64,000 nucleotides of DNA from contig DATIGE010000064.1 of assembly GCA_035454885.1 (NCBI GenBank), positions 1 through 64,000 on the forward strand, read 5' to 3'. Each line of letters begins with the position of its first letter. Positions within the stretch are counted from its first letter, which is position 1. The notes below the pieces were generated by a model. It made no database searches. It was given only the letters and a program-made list of their open reading frames with translations, and was not told where the DNA came from. The position numbers were made by a program, and so were the translations under genes. Shown one piece after another: positions 13,629-22,000 of this stretch. Origin of the DNA: a bacterium. Lineage in GTDB: Bacteria > UBA10199 > JACPAL01 > GCA-016699445.

Positions 13629-15005
13629 TCAGAACTCCCTCTCGAAGACCGTTCCCTTCGCCATGTAGGCGTATTGCCACGGGGCCTTTCGCTTCAGGCC
13701 GGCGCCGCCGAAAAGGGCGTCCAGGTTCTCGCGCGCGTAGCCGGGGATATAAGGCTCGTGAAAGACGCCGGCGCGTTCCGCCTTTCCGTGCCCGCTCTCG
13801 CCGAAGGCGCGGAGGAGGCTGTCCATGCCGTCGCCCGCCTGGACGGAGTCGAAAAATACGAACCTCCCGCCGGGCCGGAGGGCGCGGGAGATCTCCCGGG
13901 CCGCCTCCCGACGCACGTCCGGAGGCAGTTCGTGGAAAAGGTTGACGGCGACGATGACGTCAACGTTCGCGTCCTTGTAAGGCAATGCCTCCGCGGCGGC
14001 CCGGTCATGCTCCCAATCAAAGTACTTGACGCGATCGCCCCAGCGCTCGAGACGGTCCCGGGCAAGCTTCATGTTGGAGGGACTCATTTCGACGAACCCG
14101 TACTCCACACCCTCCAGCCTCCCGAGCCAGCGCGCCGTCTCCAGGAAATAGTTCGCATAGGTCCCTGTGCCCGCCCCGATCTCGACCACGCGGACCGGCC
14201 CCCGCTTCGGGTTCGAACGTCTTTGGTTGTCCGCCCTGAGAAAACCTTCCAGGGCGCCTTGCAGGGCGTCGCGCTGCATGGCGCCGTAAAGTCCCGCGAA
14301 GAGCAGCTCCGTCTTTGAATCCCAGCTGAAGGCCGATTCGTCGTCGAACCAATCCCGCCAATGGTAGCGGTGAAGGAAGTAATCCGGCCACAGCGAGGCG
14401 TCGTACCCCCGGCGCTCCCGGACGTAGCCGACGCGCGAACGGATGGCCTCCATCATCTGGCGGCGTGTCCGGTAAGTGGACTGGAGGACCCGCTCCCCGT
14501 CCAAGTCCCCGAAGGCGACGTTCAGGATGTGCCGGGGATACAGCCGCCCCGCGTTCCGGGCGTCGCGTTCGACCAACTCGAAATACCTCTCTCTCATCAC
14601 CGCCAGGTCCCTGCGGGTGAAACGGACGCCCGCGGGGTTCGCGCCGTAGAGGAAGCCTCCCAAGAGCGGGGCGATCATGGCGGACAGGGCCAGGTGCCGC
14701 GCCACGTACTCGCGCCTCTGCCAGGTGGAAAGAGGCCGGCGCGAGAGATCGGCCGGAAACCCGGCCCAGCCGCTCAGCCGGGAGACCATCCGGCCGGGAA
14801 TCGACGTGATCAGGCGATCGGGATGCGTGCGCTGGGCGAGGCCGTAGAAAACCTGGCCGACGCGGGGCTCCACGCGGGGATCGGCGACAAGGCGGTCGAC
14901 GACCGTCATCATGCCGGAGACCGCCCCGTTAACATAGGCGGCCGTGCGTTCCGCGGCGGCCTGGGCTTGGGCCTGATACGGAGCGATGAGAGCGGACCAG
15001 ATCAT
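13629..15005 (-). CDS. class I SAM-dependent methyltransferase with long N-terminal region
   Basis: A 458-residue protein. The first about 240 residues are a helical region without a recognised domain (DYFLHRYHWRDWFDDESAFSW near its end). Residues about 260-400 are a Rossmann methyltransferase: motif I VVEIGAGTGTYANYF, acidic end of strand 2 (VEMSP), VIVAVNLFHELPP as motif IV and LRPGGRFVFFDSV as motif V/VI. The substrate is unknown. The N-terminal extension may bring lipid or protein substrates. It is divergent from the 15152 gene. Confidence 0.8.
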   Translation of the reverse strand: MIWSALIAPYQAQAQAAAERTAAYVNGAVSGMMTVVDRLVADPRVEPRVGQVFYGLAQRTHPDRLITSIPGRMVSRLSGWAGFPADLSRRPLSTWQRREYVARHLALSAMIAPLLGGFLYGANPAGVRFTRRDLAVMRERYFELVERDARNAGRLYPRHILNVAFGDLDGERVLQSTYRTRRQMMEAIRSRVGYVRERRGYDASLWPDYFLHRYHWRDWFDDESAFSWDSKTELLFAGLYGAMQRDALQGALEGFLRADNQRRSNPKRGPVRVVEIGAGTGTYANYFLETARWLGRLEGVEYGFVEMSPSNMKLARDRLERWGDRVKYFDWEHDRAAAEALPYKDANVDVIVAVNLFHELPPDVRREAAREISRALRPGGRFVFFDSVQAGDGMDSLLRAFGESGHGKAERAGVFHEPYIPGYARENLDALFGGAGLKRKAPWQYAYMAKGTVFEREF

Positions 15006-15151
15006 GGATGTCCTCCCGGGCGTGGTCCCCCGTCCATTTCATTAGACAGTCTTGACGTGTCCGGCGGCGAATTTAGGAAACGATTCTCCGTCGGGCCCCG
15101 ATAACCGAAACGCGCGGCCGACCGATGGCCGCCAGGAGAAAGGAATCCGCC

Positions 15152-15787
15152 ATGACCAAGGCCATTGTCAACCGGGACCTCTTCCGGAGAGTCTCCGTCG
15201 CCGACTACAACGCCCGCCAGGGGGAACGGGGTTCGCCGACCCGGGTCAGGGACGTCAACGGCAACCGCATCGTCGATCATGAGGACATTTTTTCGCCCCG
15301 GAACGACGTTTACGGAAACCTGAGAAACCCGTCCTACCTCCTGCATGAGATGTGCATGGAGAGGCGTCCCGTCGGCTCCGCGTGGAGTCTGAGCGAAAAG
15401 GCGATCGCCTTGATCCAGCGTTTTCACCGTACCATGCTTTGGACCGTTGACCCGGATCGCGGGAACCGGTACCGGGGCCTGCCAACGGGTTCCTACGAGG
15501 TCGTTTCGGGAGAGGACATCGGGGCCCTGGTCATCTTGGGTCGAGGCTACGATGTGAGCGGCCTCCTCACAGGCGAGGCGGACTTGGTCCTGGGCCCGGA
15601 CGGGGCCTTATCCGTCTACGGCTCCTACGACCCGGAACTCCAAGGCTGCAATTACAACCGGACCCTCGAGGTCCATCCGGGTCGCGGCCTCCGCCGTGAC
15701 TCGCTGCGATTGGACTTTGAGAACGCCACAGGCCGCCACGTCGCCTTTTGGGACCTCCGCGACCGGACGATTGACGTCCGGCGCTGA
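15152..15787 (+). CDS. hypothetical protein
   Basis: A 211-residue soluble protein. ATG 15152 is preferred over 15125 because AGGAGAAAGGA lies between them. It starts with a polar region (VNRDLFRRVSVADYNARQG), then a beta-rich second half with PTGSYEVVSGEDIGALVILG, ADLVLGPDGALSVYGSYDPE and GRHVAFWDLRDRTIDVRR. No recognised family. It stands between two methyltransferase-like genes. Confidence 0.6.
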   Translation: MTKAIVNRDLFRRVSVADYNARQGERGSPTRVRDVNGNRIVDHEDIFSPRNDVYGNLRNPSYLLHEMCMERRPVGSAWSLSEKAIALIQRFHRTMLWTVDPDRGNRYRGLPTGSYEVVSGEDIGALVILGRGYDVSGLLTGEADLVLGPDGALSVYGSYDPELQGCNYNRTLEVHPGRGLRRDSLRLDFENATGRHVAFWDLRDRTIDVRR

Positions 15788-15906
15788 AGTCACCCGAAAA
15801 CATTGATAAAGTTTAGCAACTCGCGCATCTGCGCTCCGAAGAAAGCCGCACACCGAGGCCCTCCGGCTTCGGTGCGATCGGATTTCAAGTTTGCTAAGGA
15901 GCTCAT

Positions 15907-17859
15907 GTGTTTCGCATCCCCCCCGCGGCCGCCTCGGCCGGCTTTCAGGTCTTAGGCCTCGCCGCGGCGACGGCCGATGGCGTTTCCGCCCGGATTGACG
16001 CCTTCACCGGCGGAACGTCGATACGCGGTCTCTTGGAAAATGCGGCCCCGCAACTCGCGATGGGCGTTGAGAGGGTCTTGGGAGGTCTCTCCGGGCTCCA
16101 GCGGCAGATCCAGACCAGCCGTCCGTATCTCTCCGCGTATTTTTCGCAGTTTCCAGAGCTTTTCAAAACCCCGTCCGGCGAACGCCTTCTTGAACTCGCC
16201 TTAAGGCCCGCCACGCAAGGGCCGGACGGGTTTCCCCTCATCGAAGAATCGGTCTTTCGTTCCTTTGTCGACGGCGTCCCGCATCTCTTCTCGCGGGGGG
16301 GAGAGGTCCTGCGGTGGGTCGAGGTCCTCAGGCGATCGGTCGAGAAGCCGCGCGGACTTTCCTCCGCGACCGTGACCTCGATCCGGCGGGCCGCGGAGGC
16401 GTTTCACACCCTGGCCAACACGGCCGCCGTGACGGCCCCTCCCGACCTCTGGCTCATGCGCCAGATCCTCGCCACGCACGCGCGGTCGGGGCTCTTGGAT
16501 CTCCTCGATCAGAGACGCGAGGTGATCACCCGCGAGGACGCCGAACTCTTGGACCTGGAACCCGAACAGCTCTCGTTCGACCTTCAGTTTCTCTGGACCC
16601 GCGGCGTCTTGGAGCGCTTCGCCGACGGCTATGCCAAGTCGCCGACGCTCCCGTACCGCTTGGACAGGCGCCTGGACCTGCCCGACGAGTTTCGGACCGA
16701 CATGGCCGGCGAGCTCAGCGTTTGGCTCGGGGGACAAAGAGGCCCGGAGCGCGAGTCGCTCCTCCGCCGGTGGCTGACGCTGCCCGCCGAATCCCAACGG
16801 ACGGCCGACTGGACGGCGAGCCGCCGTGACCTGGAGATCGGCTACCGGCTCCTGCCGGCGGTCCTCGCCCTCAAGGCTTCGGGTCTCTTGCAAGGATTGC
16901 GCGCCGGCGACGAGTTTCCGGACGACCGCGTCCTCCCGGGCCTTCGCAACCTCCTCGTCGCGGCGGGTCTGGTCGCAGGAAGCCGCGTCACGACTCTCGG
17001 GGCCCGCGTCTTCGAAAGGGGACCTGGGGTCTACGGCATCATCGGGGCCTACCATCCGTATTTGAACCGCCACGCCGATCTGCTCAGCGCCTCGGGCGCT
17101 CGCCCGTCGGTGGAGCGAGGGAGGAACATCGCCGCCAGCCGGGACGCCAACCGCAAGAGCTTCAAGGACGCCGTCCAGATCCTGTGGGATTACGCGCGGG
17201 CGACGGACACCCGCTACTGCATCGTGATCGAGCACGCCATGGGGCTTTGCGTGGGCGTCCAGGAGTTTAGGCGAAAATTCGGAGACGAAGGGGTGCGCTA
17301 CTTTGGAGCGGACTTCGAGGACGCGGCGATCGAAGGGGCCAAGCGCGAGCTGGAGGCAAGGCGCCTGCCGCCGGGCATGAAATTTCTTCAGGCCGACATC
17401 GCCAAGCCGGCGCCCCTCGTGGAATTCCTCCGCGCAAACGACGCCCTGGGCGACTCTTCCGGCGGCAGCACCGTCATGATCGTCGGCAACGGGTTCCACG
17501 AGGCCCGCGGAAAATCCGACGACGAGATGATCTCGGTCCTCCGGCAATACCGGGAGGCGGGGATTACGATCGCCTTTTCCGAAGAATCGGGCCTCACCGA
17601 CCGCCAGATCCGGGACTCCGGGTGGAATTCCTACCACGCGGGTTTCCGGTGGACCCACCAGGTCTCCGGCCAAAGGCTCCGCACCCCTTGGCCGATGGAC
17701 CCGCCGACCGAACGGCTTTCGTGGACCGAGGTCTTCGAACGCGCGGGCTATCGCGTCCCGCGCGAATTCCGCCGCGGCACACGTCCGGTCTTTCCCTGCG
17801 ATCTGCCGGGAGAGAGAAACCCGCCGATTAGCGTGACCTTTCTCTGCCTTCCCTCGTAG
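15907..17859 (+). CDS. large protein with C-terminal methyltransferase-like domain
   Basis: A 650-residue protein from GTG 15907, which follows AAGGAG. The first about 390 residues are helical and winged-helix-like, with no recognised domain (LLDLEPEQLSFDLQFLWTRG; LKASGLLQGLRAGDEF). Residues about 430-600 look like a Rossmann fold: YCIVIEHAMGLCVGVQEF, YFGADFEDAAIEGAKREL, MKFLQADIAKPAPLVEFLRA and VMIVGNGFHEARG, arranged like methyltransferase motifs I, II, III and IV. The glycine-rich loop is poorly conserved, so activity is uncertain. The N-terminus MFRIPP recurs in the protein at 29893. Confidence 0.6.
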   Translation: MFRIPPAAASAGFQVLGLAAATADGVSARIDAFTGGTSIRGLLENAAPQLAMGVERVLGGLSGLQRQIQTSRPYLSAYFSQFPELFKTPSGERLLELALRPATQGPDGFPLIEESVFRSFVDGVPHLFSRGGEVLRWVEVLRRSVEKPRGLSSATVTSIRRAAEAFHTLANTAAVTAPPDLWLMRQILATHARSGLLDLLDQRREVITREDAELLDLEPEQLSFDLQFLWTRGVLERFADGYAKSPTLPYRLDRRLDLPDEFRTDMAGELSVWLGGQRGPERESLLRRWLTLPAESQRTADWTASRRDLEIGYRLLPAVLALKASGLLQGLRAGDEFPDDRVLPGLRNLLVAAGLVAGSRVTTLGARVFERGPGVYGIIGAYHPYLNRHADLLSASGARPSVERGRNIAASRDANRKSFKDAVQILWDYARATDTRYCIVIEHAMGLCVGVQEFRRKFGDEGVRYFGADFEDAAIEGAKRELEARRLPPGMKFLQADIAKPAPLVEFLRANDALGDSSGGSTVMIVGNGFHEARGKSDDEMISVLRQYREAGITIAFSEESGLTDRQIRDSGWNSYHAGFRWTHQVSGQRLRTPWPMDPPTERLSWTEVFERAGYRVPREFRRGTRPVFPCDLPGERNPPISVTFLCLPS

Positions 17860-17863
17860 GGAC

Positions 17864-17879
17864 GGGGCAACCCCGCCCC
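17864..17879. other. GC hairpin between convergent genes
   Basis: GGGGC-AACCCC-GCCCC forms a 5-bp stem between the stops of the 15907 and M48 genes. There is no T-run on either strand. It may slow convergent transcription. Confidence 0.3.
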
Positions 17880-17886
17880 TGCAGAA

Positions 17887-18681
17887 TCACGGCAGCATAT
17901 CCTTGAATGCCTGATAGTCGCGCCCCGAAGGCGTCGTATCGCAGCCCAGGTTGGCGGCCTTGTCGTGGATCGCCTCGACGCGATTGTCCGGGTTGGGGTG
18001 GGTGCTTAAGAATTCCGGTGGGCTTCCGGCGTCGCCCTCGGCGATTAGTTTTTCGAAGAAACCGGCCGCGCCGTCGCAGGCATAGCGGGTCTTGGCGAGA
18101 TATTCCACCGAGTGTGCGTCGGCGTCGGCTTCGTTGTCGCGGCTGAAGGCGAGAGCGCTCAATCCGCTTGCGATGTCCTGAACAATTCCCAAGTCATCTC
18201 CCAGAGCCGCACTCAGGAGCAGATCCACCCCGTAAACCTCCGTCAGCGCCTCCGTCGAGTGGCGCTCGGCCGCATGCGTGATCTCGTGGCCCATGACGCC
18301 CGCAAAATGATCTTCGCTGTCGAGATACTTGATGAGGCCCGTGTAGAAATAGAGGTATCCGCCGGGCGTCGCAAAGGCGTTCAAGACCGAGTCGTCATGA
18401 ATGATATTCACCTCCCAAACAAAATCGTCCCGGTGGGCGACCTCTCCCGAGTCAAGAATTTCATCACGGATGTCTCTCAAATAGGCGTATGCCGCGGGAT
18501 AGTCGCTTTCGTCCAAGAGAGGGTAGTCCGACGGGCTCGATTTGATCTCGTCGTCGACCTGCGCCCCCAAGTCCTTGTCGTCCTGGACGCTGAAGAGATT
18601 GATGCCGCTGCACGAAGAGGCGCCCCAAAGCAGGGTGAGACCCATCAAGGCTCCGGCGAAAAGGGCGAGGGATCGTTTCAT
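17887..18681 (-). CDS. M48 family zinc metalloprotease, exported
   Basis: A 264-residue protein starting at 18681 with a signal sequence that ends in GASSC, a weak lipobox (Cys24). The zinc site HEITH is at residues 132-136, with the downstream ligand Glu184 in NEADADAHS. The flanking FATPGGYLYFYTGLI and LSTHPNPDNRVEAI segments are typical of BepA/LoiP-like periplasmic M48 proteases that act in outer-membrane protein quality control. It lacks the TPR domain of BepA, so it is closer to LoiP/YcaL-type enzymes. It is monocistronic. Confidence 0.9.
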   Translation of the reverse strand: MKRSLALFAGALMGLTLLWGASSCSGINLFSVQDDKDLGAQVDDEIKSSPSDYPLLDESDYPAAYAYLRDIRDEILDSGEVAHRDDFVWEVNIIHDDSVLNAFATPGGYLYFYTGLIKYLDSEDHFAGVMGHEITHAAERHSTEALTEVYGVDLLLSAALGDDLGIVQDIASGLSALAFSRDNEADADAHSVEYLAKTRYACDGAAGFFEKLIAEGDAGSPPEFLSTHPNPDNRVEAIHDKAANLGCDTTPSGRDYQAFKDMLP

Positions 18682-18733
18682 AACTCTCCTTGTATCGGAT
18701 TGGACACCCGACAGGGTATTGCGTTGACCGTCT

Positions 18734-19426
18734 TCATAACAACTTAATTTCCTTAACGAAAGCAGGACCCCCCGCATAGGCGAGGGTCCCGATGCAATCC
18801 TCGGCCGGCCAGAAGCGGTGGAATGACCACCGGGCCGGCTCCCGGTCGTCCCATCCGACCCAGGTGAGCCGGGGCGGATTCTCCCAGGGGTCCGAGAAAG
18901 AATGGCTCTTGAGCCCGCGCGACAGGCCGTCGCCGCGCGCCTTGAGATAGGCCTCCTTCGCGGTCCAAAAGTGGAAGAAGGCGAGCCCCTGTTTTTCCGG
19001 CAGGGTGGCGCGGTAGAGGATGGCCTCCGGGGCGGAAAAATATCGCTCGACCAGGGCGTCGTTTTCGGGGCGGATCCTTTCCAGGTCGATGCCGACATCG
19101 CGGTCTTTGGCGACGGCGATCGCCACCCTGTCCGCCGAATGCGCGAGGTTGAAGCTCAGGTTCTTCCCCTCCAACCTGGGCTTCCCCTTCGGGCCGTATG
19201 AAAACCTCAGGGAGGCGGGATCTTCGCCCAAAATCCCGCCCAACGCCCGGCGAAGGAGGCCTCGCGCGAGAAGGAAGCGCTCCTCGGCCCCCCGTGCCTT
19301 GAAGCGGTCCGCACGTTCGCGCTCGTCGGGGCTCAAGAGGGCGGCGGCCTCGCCGCGAAAGGCGCCAAAATCCTTCAAATTCATCAGAATGAGCTGGATT
19401 TCGTCGTCTGGAAGGGGGCTTGCCAT
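18734..19426 (-). CDS. 4'-phosphopantetheinyl transferase (Sfp type)
   Basis: A 230-residue enzyme that transfers phosphopantetheine from CoA to carrier proteins. Signature motifs are GIDLE at residues 112-116 (Mg-binding Asp114 and Glu116) and FWTAKEAYLK at 153-162, with FNLAHSADRVAIAV before them. The length is that of the broad-substrate Sfp/Gsp group. ATG 19426 is preferred to an upstream in-frame TTG at 19468. No polyketide or peptide synthetase is in the window, so the partner is elsewhere. Divergent from the kinase-like gene at 19501. Confidence 0.92.
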   Translation of the reverse strand: MASPLPDDEIQLILMNLKDFGAFRGEAAALLSPDERERADRFKARGAEERFLLARGLLRRALGGILGEDPASLRFSYGPKGKPRLEGKNLSFNLAHSADRVAIAVAKDRDVGIDLERIRPENDALVERYFSAPEAILYRATLPEKQGLAFFHFWTAKEAYLKARGDGLSRGLKSHSFSDPWENPPRLTWVGWDDREPARWSFHRFWPAEDCIGTLAYAGGPAFVKEIKLL

Positions 19427-19500
19427 GGAAGGTTCCGGGAGAAATACCAGGTCGTAAACAACCCGCAACCCATTTTTCCAAGGGGCGATGAGGCCTTATC

Positions 19501-20664
19501 ATGACCGCACCCTGGTCTCATTTGGGCGTTCTCCGGCCCGCTCTGATCACCCCCATCCAGCCCAACACGCAGTGGATCGCCGTCGTGAATCCACAGGCCG
19601 GGAACTTCGAGGCGGTGGACATCGCGTCCGCGGTCCAGCACGAGGTCGGTTCCCGAATGACCATCTACGAAACCGATCCGGACCCGGACCAACGGCTCCG
19701 GGAGATCACGGCCCTCGTCGCGGAAAAGGAGCCTTCGCTCCGCAATCCCCTGGGCGTCATCGCCCTGGGAGGGGACAGGACCGGAAGCGACGCCGTTATG
19801 GGCGTCCTGCGGTACGCCTTTCCCCGGCTCCACGATCTCTGGGAGGGCGCTCCCGAGCTCGTCTACGAGCGGATGCTGCAAAGCGGCATTCAGGTGGGGA
19901 TCCTGCCCCTGGGTGGGGCCAACGACAACGGCAGCATCTATGGCGCGCCGAAAATCCGGGCCTCCGACAAGTCGGCCGCCAAGAAGGCGCTCAAGTTCAT
20001 GGACGAGGCCCTGGTCACCACCCTGAATCTCGGCGTCGCCTTTCTCGGGGAGGAACGGATCCCTCAGGTCTTTTGCCACAGCTTGAGCGCCGGAGAGACC
20101 ATCGCGCCGGTCTACGAGAGCACGGTGGAGGAACGGGGAAGAAAGGCCAAGCGTCACCGCGAACGGCTTTTTCTCGGAAACGCGTGGGCGCAACGCTCTT
20201 TTCACGCCCTCTGGAACGCGCCCGGCGGCGCGGGAACGTCACAGGAGATTCTTGAGGTCCTCTTCCATTCCGTCGTCCGCGCCGACGAAAAGATGGGACT
20301 TCCCGGAACGCCGCGACCCGGCCTAGGCGTCAAGATATTCCCAGCCAAGGGACGCTGGAACACCGTGAAGATGTTCCAGGAAGTGCTCTGGGCGGGGATC
20401 AAGTCACGCAACGGGAATCCGGCCGGCCTCGGGCCGGAAGACCGTCTGAAATCGTTTTCGGAAACGAACCAGCCCCGTCTCCAGGTGGGGGAGGAGATGG
20501 AGTTCACTTTCCGGAGCGACGACGGTTCGCCTTTCGCGGCGGCCGTCCAGTCGGAGGGTGACTTCGTTGACCGCGCGAGCGTCCTGCGAGTCCGGGCACT
20601 CCCGCCGTTTCCCCGCATGATGGTCGCGGACGGATCCCTCGCCGCCAATCTCCGCAAGAAATAG
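19501..20664 (+). CDS. divergent diacylglycerol-kinase-catalytic-like protein
   Basis: A 387-residue protein. N-terminal motifs follow the lipid-kinase fold in order: VVNPQAG at 28-34, ALGGDRTGSDAVMG at 88-101 in place of GGDGTxxxxxxG, and ILPLGGANDNGS at 134-145 in place of LPLGTANDFA. The remaining 230 residues are an enlarged beta-sandwich-like half with an insertion (EERGRKAKRHRERLF) and a DDGSPF segment. The Gly-to-Arg change in the nucleotide loop is notable: either a different nucleotide geometry or loss of activity. It likely acts on a lipid or sphingoid base; substrate unknown. Confidence 0.65.
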   Translation: MTAPWSHLGVLRPALITPIQPNTQWIAVVNPQAGNFEAVDIASAVQHEVGSRMTIYETDPDPDQRLREITALVAEKEPSLRNPLGVIALGGDRTGSDAVMGVLRYAFPRLHDLWEGAPELVYERMLQSGIQVGILPLGGANDNGSIYGAPKIRASDKSAAKKALKFMDEALVTTLNLGVAFLGEERIPQVFCHSLSAGETIAPVYESTVEERGRKAKRHRERLFLGNAWAQRSFHALWNAPGGAGTSQEILEVLFHSVVRADEKMGLPGTPRPGLGVKIFPAKGRWNTVKMFQEVLWAGIKSRNGNPAGLGPEDRLKSFSETNQPRLQVGEEMEFTFRSDDGSPFAAAVQSEGDFVDRASVLRVRALPPFPRMMVADGSLAANLRKK

Positions 20665-20710
20665 ATTCCGCTTCGTTTTCTCGATCGTTCCGATATGATA
20701 ATAATTCTTC

Positions 20711-21517
20711 ATGAAACGCGCCTCGTTGACCCTTCTCGTCATTGACTTGGTCCTGTCCATAGCGGCGGTCCGCGCCGATGCCAAACCCGCCGTCTGGCAC
20801 TTGATCGAGAGAGTCAGACCCAAGTTCGATACGCATCATCCGCAGGGACTGGTCAAGATCGGAAACCGGTTTTACCTTTCGTCCGTCGAGGTGCAGGAAA
20901 AGGGCGAGGGGAAGGGGATCGGCCACTTTTTCGAGTTCGACCTCGAAGGCAATCTCCTCCGCCAAACGACGCTGGGGGAGGGGCAGATGTACCACCCCGG
21001 CGGCATCGACTTCGATGGCCAGTCCATCTGGGTGCCCGTGGCCGAATACCGTCCCCGCAGCCGGTCCATCATCTACAAGATCAATCCAGCGACGCTCAAG
21101 GCCGTCGAGGCCTTCCGCGTGGAGGACCATATCGGCGCCGTGGTCTTTAACCGGGAGGTCGGAACCCTCGTCGGCATGAACTGGGATGCGCAGGCCTTTT
21201 ACGAATGGACCCCGAACGGCAGGCTCATCCGGAAGGTCCTGAACGAGGTTGACGAGTATTCCTACCAGGACTGCAAATATCTGCGCGGGCCCGCCATGCT
21301 CTGCTCGGGAACGCGGGCGAACGCGAACGGGGGACTCGCCGTGGTGGACCTGCTGGACTTCGACCTGATCCAGGATGTGAGCTTCATTCCGCGCACCCTG
21401 AAAAAAATCCTCATGACCCGGAATCCCATGGCCCTCGAACAGACCGGCGACCAGCTTCGCTATTATTTTCTGCCCGAGGACCACGACGGGGATCTGTACG
21501 TGTTTGAAATCCAGTAG
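20711..21517 (+). CDS. secreted beta-propeller-like protein (DUF6454-like)
   Basis: A 268-residue protein with a short signal (MKRASLTLLVIDLVLS). The mature sequence has repeating four-strand blocks typical of a propeller: HPQGLVKIGNRFYLSSVEV, GHFFEFDLEGNLLRQTTLG, YHPGGIDFDGQSIWVPVAEY, SIIYKINPATLKAVEAF and GAVVFNREVGTLVGMNWDA. It resembles the DUF6454 group of unknown function. A -10-like TATGAT at 20694-20699 is only 12 bp before the ATG, and there is no ribosome-binding site, so the message may be leaderless. Confidence 0.65.
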   Translation: MKRASLTLLVIDLVLSIAAVRADAKPAVWHLIERVRPKFDTHHPQGLVKIGNRFYLSSVEVQEKGEGKGIGHFFEFDLEGNLLRQTTLGEGQMYHPGGIDFDGQSIWVPVAEYRPRSRSIIYKINPATLKAVEAFRVEDHIGAVVFNREVGTLVGMNWDAQAFYEWTPNGRLIRKVLNEVDEYSYQDCKYLRGPAMLCSGTRANANGGLAVVDLLDFDLIQDVSFIPRTLKKILMTRNPMALEQTGDQLRYYFLPEDHDGDLYVFEIQ

Positions 21518-21523
21518 GGGCCC

Positions 21524-22000
21524 CTACGCGGCCTTTTTTAGGGACAGCGTCAGTTCGAAGGTCGCCACCGGCTCCAAGCCGGAGACCTTGGGCGTCGTTG
21601 CGGTGATGACGATGGACCGGTTCGTGCGTTTTCCGGCCTTGAGGGTCTCCCGGATCTGCTTTCGTATCCTCGCCCCGTCCCGGCAGGTGAAATGGACCTC
21701 CCCCGTCGGTCTCTTGTGGAAATCCGCGCGGAACGACTTGAAGACCACTGAGATCTTCGCCTTCGCTTTTTTGATCAAATGAAACGCCAGCAGGCCTCCC
21801 GCGCAGTCCGCGCCCACGGCAAGCGTTCCGAAGTACATCGATTTGAGGTGATTCCGGGTCCGGTAACCCAGCGGGATCCTGACGACGGCCTCGTCGTCGC
21901 TCAGCCGCACCACCGATGGGCGCACGTAATAGATGAGAGGGACCTGCAACAGCCCGAAGGCCCGGAGGGCGAGGGTTTGCCCGAGCGTTTCGAGGTTCAC
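21524..22000 (-). CDS. DUF4442 hotdog-fold protein
   Basis: A 158-residue protein with the DUF4442/YiiD-C thioesterase-like pattern: YVRPSVVRLSDDEAVVRIPL, the NHLKSMYFGTLAVGADCAGG helix, and a long central strand (KISVVFKSFRADFHKRPTG). Members are hotdog-fold proteins probably acting on acyl-thioesters. It starts inside the last codons of the upstream FAD oxidoreductase gene (4-bp overlap), so the two are translationally coupled. Confidence 0.8.
   Translation of the reverse strand: MNLETLGQTLALRAFGLLQVPLIYYVRPSVVRLSDDEAVVRIPLGYRTRNHLKSMYFGTLAVGADCAGGLLAFHLIKKAKAKISVVFKSFRADFHKRPTGEVHFTCRDGARIRKQIRETLKAGKRTNRSIVITATTPKVSGLEPVATFELTLSLKKAA

Noticed and set aside
16201-17673. 490-codon minus-strand open frame
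   Set aside because: It is antisense to the 15907 gene; the composition is typical of a shadow frame and has no start signal.
18682-19098. N-terminal extension of the M48 protease to 19098
   Set aside because: The extension is the phosphopantetheinyl transferase gene read in another frame, and the signal peptide starts at 18681.
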